Assembly (NCBI RefSeq): GCF_947498005.1
Contig: NZ_CANMIW010000001.1
Coordinates: 248,001-312,000, forward strand
Direction: 5' to 3'
Length of the DNA stretch: 64,000 bases
Source: an uncultured Winogradskyella sp.
Lineage (GTDB): Bacteria > Bacteroidota > Bacteroidia > Flavobacteriales > Flavobacteriaceae
The notes below the pieces were generated by a model. The model was not told the origin of the DNA. It ran no database searches and saw nothing but the letters and a program-made list of their open reading frames with translations. Both the position numbers and the translations under genes were made by a program. Below are positions 61,985-64,000 of this stretch, in pieces. The number at the start of each line of letters is the position of its first letter. Within the stretch, counting starts at the first letter, position 1.

Positions 61985-64000
61985 ACTAATTCTTTTTGGG
62001 CATTGAGAATTTCTCTAACCTCTGTTTTACAACTGCCACAACCAAGACCAGCACCAGTTTGCTTGCATAGATCTGTGAAGTTAGTACAACCATTGGTAAT
62101 AGCTTCGGCTAAATTACCTTCACCGACTTGACTACAAGAACAAATTAGTTTTCCTGAAACGGGTTTATCATTTGAAGCACCTCTTAATAAAGAATCTCTT
62201 TTATTAGATAATTCTACCTTACTTTCAATAAGGCCTTTAAATTCTGCAAATTCATTTTTATCACCAACTAAAACGGCGCCAACTAACAAATCATCCTTAA
62301 CTATACATTTTTTGTAATAGCGTTTACTCATGTCCGTAAAAATGATTTCCTCGTAGCTTGGGTCGTTTTCTGGCACAGATATATTACCTATACTACAAAG
62401 GTCTAAATTGCTAAATTTTAATATATTCATAGCTACTGAGCCTTTGTAAATACTACTAATATCTCCTAAAATAAAGTTAGCTAATATGGCTGCCTGTTCT
62501 TCTGCTGCAGATGTGATACCTAATAAGGTGCTTTTGAATTCTGCAATCTCACCGATAGCAAATATATTTGGGTCTGAGGATTGTAAATGTTGATTTATTT
62601 TAATGCCTCGACCACAAGTAATTCCGCAAGTTTTTGCTATTTCTATATTTGGCCTAGTGCCTATAGCATATACAATAGCGTTAGATTTAAATGCTTTTCC
62701 ACTTTTTAGTGTTATTCCTAATTCGTCAGTGTCCTCGTCATTAAAAACCGTACTTACTTCGTTAGAAAAATAGACCTGAATACCTAATTCTTGTACATGC
62801 ATAGCAAGTAATTTACTAGACAATTGGTCTAATTGTCTTTCCATAAGTCTAGAGCCTCTTTGAATAATGGTAATATTTACATTTTTGTGTTTTAAAGCTG
62901 CAGCGAGTTCTAGCCCTAAAAGGCCTCCTCCAACAATGGTTACGTGTTGTTTGTTTGCAGGTAAGTTAGTTGCGTTGAGGTAAGATTTAAACCTGTCAGC
63001 ATCTGTTTTGCTTCTTAGTGTAAACCTTCCTGGCAGTTTTAGTTGTACGTCATTTGGTACAAAAGCACGACTACCAGTTGCCAATATGAGCTTATTATAA
63101 GGATGTGTATTACCATTATTGTCAATAGCTAATTTATTAACTCTGTCAATTTCAACTATAAATGTATTACCAAATAAATCTATTTTTAGTTTTTCTAATT
63201 CAAGATCTTTTATTTTTTGAAGTTGCTCCCAAGATAATTCCTCAGTAACATACTCCGGAAGTAAAACACGATTGTAAAAAGGATTATCTTCTTTTGAAAA
63301 TACACTGATTTTATCCGTTTCATTATGATCGCGATAATTCTGAACAAATCTAAAAGCAGCGGCACCTGCACCAACTACAATAATCTTTTCTTCTTGTTTT
63401 TTGTATTTTGAAACAGAAACACGAGTGTATTTAAAATCGGGTTCTTTTGATATAGGGTCAACGAGCGTATTGGTTAAATTGTTAGCTCTATTTAGGTCAC
63501 TCTGCAGTTGTTTTCCCCAATGCATTGGTAAAAACACAACGCCAAGTCTAACGTTGTTTGTGAGTTTAGCTCGTACTCTAACAACACCATTTCCACTTCT
63601 AACTTCTACAACATCACCATCTTTAATTTTGTTAACATAGGCATCTGCATTGTTAATTTCTAAAACAGGACTAGAGTAATGGGTTTTTAATCTAGAGACC
63701 TTACCCGTTTTTGTCATGGTATGCCATTGATCTCTTATTCTTCCAGTTGTTAAAATTAAAGGGAATTCTAAATTTGGATGCTCAGATGTGTTTTTTGTTG
63801 TCGCAGGAATGTTGAAAATTGCTTTTTGAGAAGGTGTATAGAATTTTTTGTCTTCAAAAAGTCGAGGTGTTCCTTTATGTCCAGACGAGGGAACTGGCCA
63901 TTGAAAGGTGCCTTCATTTTTTAATCTTGTATAATTAAGATGAGAAATATCAATGTTTGAACCTTTAGTCATGGCGCAGTATTCTTGATAAATCTCGCTT
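61981..64000 (-). CDS. nasA: Assimilatory nitrate reductase fused to NirB/NasB-type FAD domain and BFD [2Fe-2S] domain (5' part missing)
   Basis: C-terminal part of a very large protein; the frame is open to the right edge (upstream codons read SEIYQEYCA before Met at 63972), so that Met is not the start. The first 190 or so residues are the end of a molybdopterin oxidoreductase: TKGSNIDIS, FQWPVPSSGHKGTPRLFEDKKF read in parts, and the dinucleotide-binding domain FPLILTTGRIRDQWHTMTK. Then comes a FAD/NAD(P)H module like NirB/NasB (IIVVGAGAAAFRFVQNY, LATGSRAF, VTIVGGGLLGLELAAAL, FAIGEIAEF), and finally a BFD-type [2Fe-2S] domain (LICSCSQVGEG ... GAGLGCGSC). The fusion would pass electrons from NAD(P)H via FAD and the cluster to the Mo site and reduce nitrate to nitrite. 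Moco is made by the facing operon. Confidence 0.9.
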   Translation of the reverse strand, partial: SEIYQEYCAMTKGSNIDISHLNYTRLKNEGTFQWPVPSSGHKGTPRLFEDKKFYTPSQKAIFNIPATTKNTSEHPNLEFPLILTTGRIRDQWHTMTKTGKVSRLKTHYSSPVLEINNADAYVNKIKDGDVVEVRSGNGVVRVRAKLTNNVRLGVVFLPMHWGKQLQSDLNRANNLTNTLVDPISKEPDFKYTRVSVSKYKKQEEKIIVVGAGAAAFRFVQNYRDHNETDKISVFSKEDNPFYNRVLLPEYVTEELSWEQLQKIKDLELEKLKIDLFGNTFIVEIDRVNKLAIDNNGNTHPYNKLILATGSRAFVPNDVQLKLPGRFTLRSKTDADRFKSYLNATNLPANKQHVTIVGGGLLGLELAAALKHKNVNITIIQRGSRLMERQLDQLSSKLLAMHVQELGIQVYFSNEVSTVFNDEDTDELGITLKSGKAFKSNAIVYAIGTRPNIEIAKTCGITCGRGIKINQHLQSSDPNIFAIGEIAEFKSTLLGITSAAEEQAAILANFILGDISSIYKGSVAMNILKFSNLDLCSIGNISVPENDPSYEEIIFTDMSKRYYKKCIVKDDLLVGAVLVGDKNEFAEFKGLIESKVELSNKRDSLLRGASNDKPVSGKLICSCSQVGEGNLAEAITNGCTNFTDLCKQTGAGLGCGSCKTEVREILNAQKELV

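Noticed and set aside
61981..63972. Complete gene starting at the Met at 63972
   Set aside because: The frame is open upstream to the window edge with residues that continue a molybdopterin-oxidoreductase domain.
1..64000. CRISPR arrays, insertion sequences, tRNA or rRNA genes
   Set aside because: No spaced direct repeats, transposase motifs or conserved RNA segments were seen on reading the sequence.

Overview
The window reads as a chromosome segment of a marine member of the Flavobacteriaceae (Bacteroidota). It is AT-rich, has Bacteroidota-type promoter elements (TAnnTTTG), type A T9SS sorting tails (FYPNP-type C-termini), a TonB-dependent receptor with an N-terminal carboxypeptidase-regulatory-like domain, and many lipoprotein signals. 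Genus is not determined; Formosa, Mariniflexile, Algibacter and Wenyingzhuangia-like relatives would all fit.

Positions 1-49600 form a large polysaccharide utilization locus that looks built for a sulfated, probably acetylated, fucose-rich glycan (sulfated fucan/fucoidan). It holds thirteen S1 formylglycine sulfatases (one cut by the left edge), two GH29-type fucosidases, one divergent GH95-type fucosidase/galactosidase, one GH141-type beta-helix enzyme broken by an in-frame TAA, two paralogous TIM-barrel proteins that best fit GH168 endo-fucanases, three paralogous putative glycoside hydrolases of a GHL15-like type, one EF-hand/alpha-beta-hydrolase esterase, a DUF6786-like protein, a surface lipoprotein with jelly-roll modules, one TonB receptor without a SusD partner, a nucleotidyltransferase/GHMP-kinase-like fusion, and a lipoprotein formylglycine-generating enzyme that would mature the sulfatases. 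Layout: 1-14486 minus strand; 14800-19128 plus strand; 19241-37106 minus strand in several tight runs; 37321-48318 plus strand, headed by the TonB receptor and divergent from the previous block; 48432-49532 the sulfatase maturase, minus strand. No transcription factor, SusD or cytoplasmic fucose catabolic pathway is visible inside the window.

49700-52384 is a T9SS-exported, adhesin-like repeat protein flanked by a strong terminator and a good promoter; it separates the glycan locus from the next region.

52702-60537 is a compact plus-strand molybdenum cofactor and siroheme operon: moeA, a ModE-like HTH protein, a TSUP permease, mobA, cobA, a CysG-N/Met8-type siroheme synthase, moaD, moeB-rhodanese, moaE, a moaC-mogA/moaB fusion and moaA. 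Facing it (60542-64000, minus) are an unusual sulfite/nitrite-reductase-like protein with a C-terminal rubredoxin, and the C-terminal part of a very large assimilatory nitrate reductase fused to a NirB/NasB-type FAD module and a BFD-type [2Fe-2S] domain; its true start lies beyond the right edge. Together these supply Moco and siroheme to nitrate/nitrite assimilation.

All family calls come from reading motifs by eye; no database search was run. GH168 and GHL15 assignments in particular are motif-level inferences.
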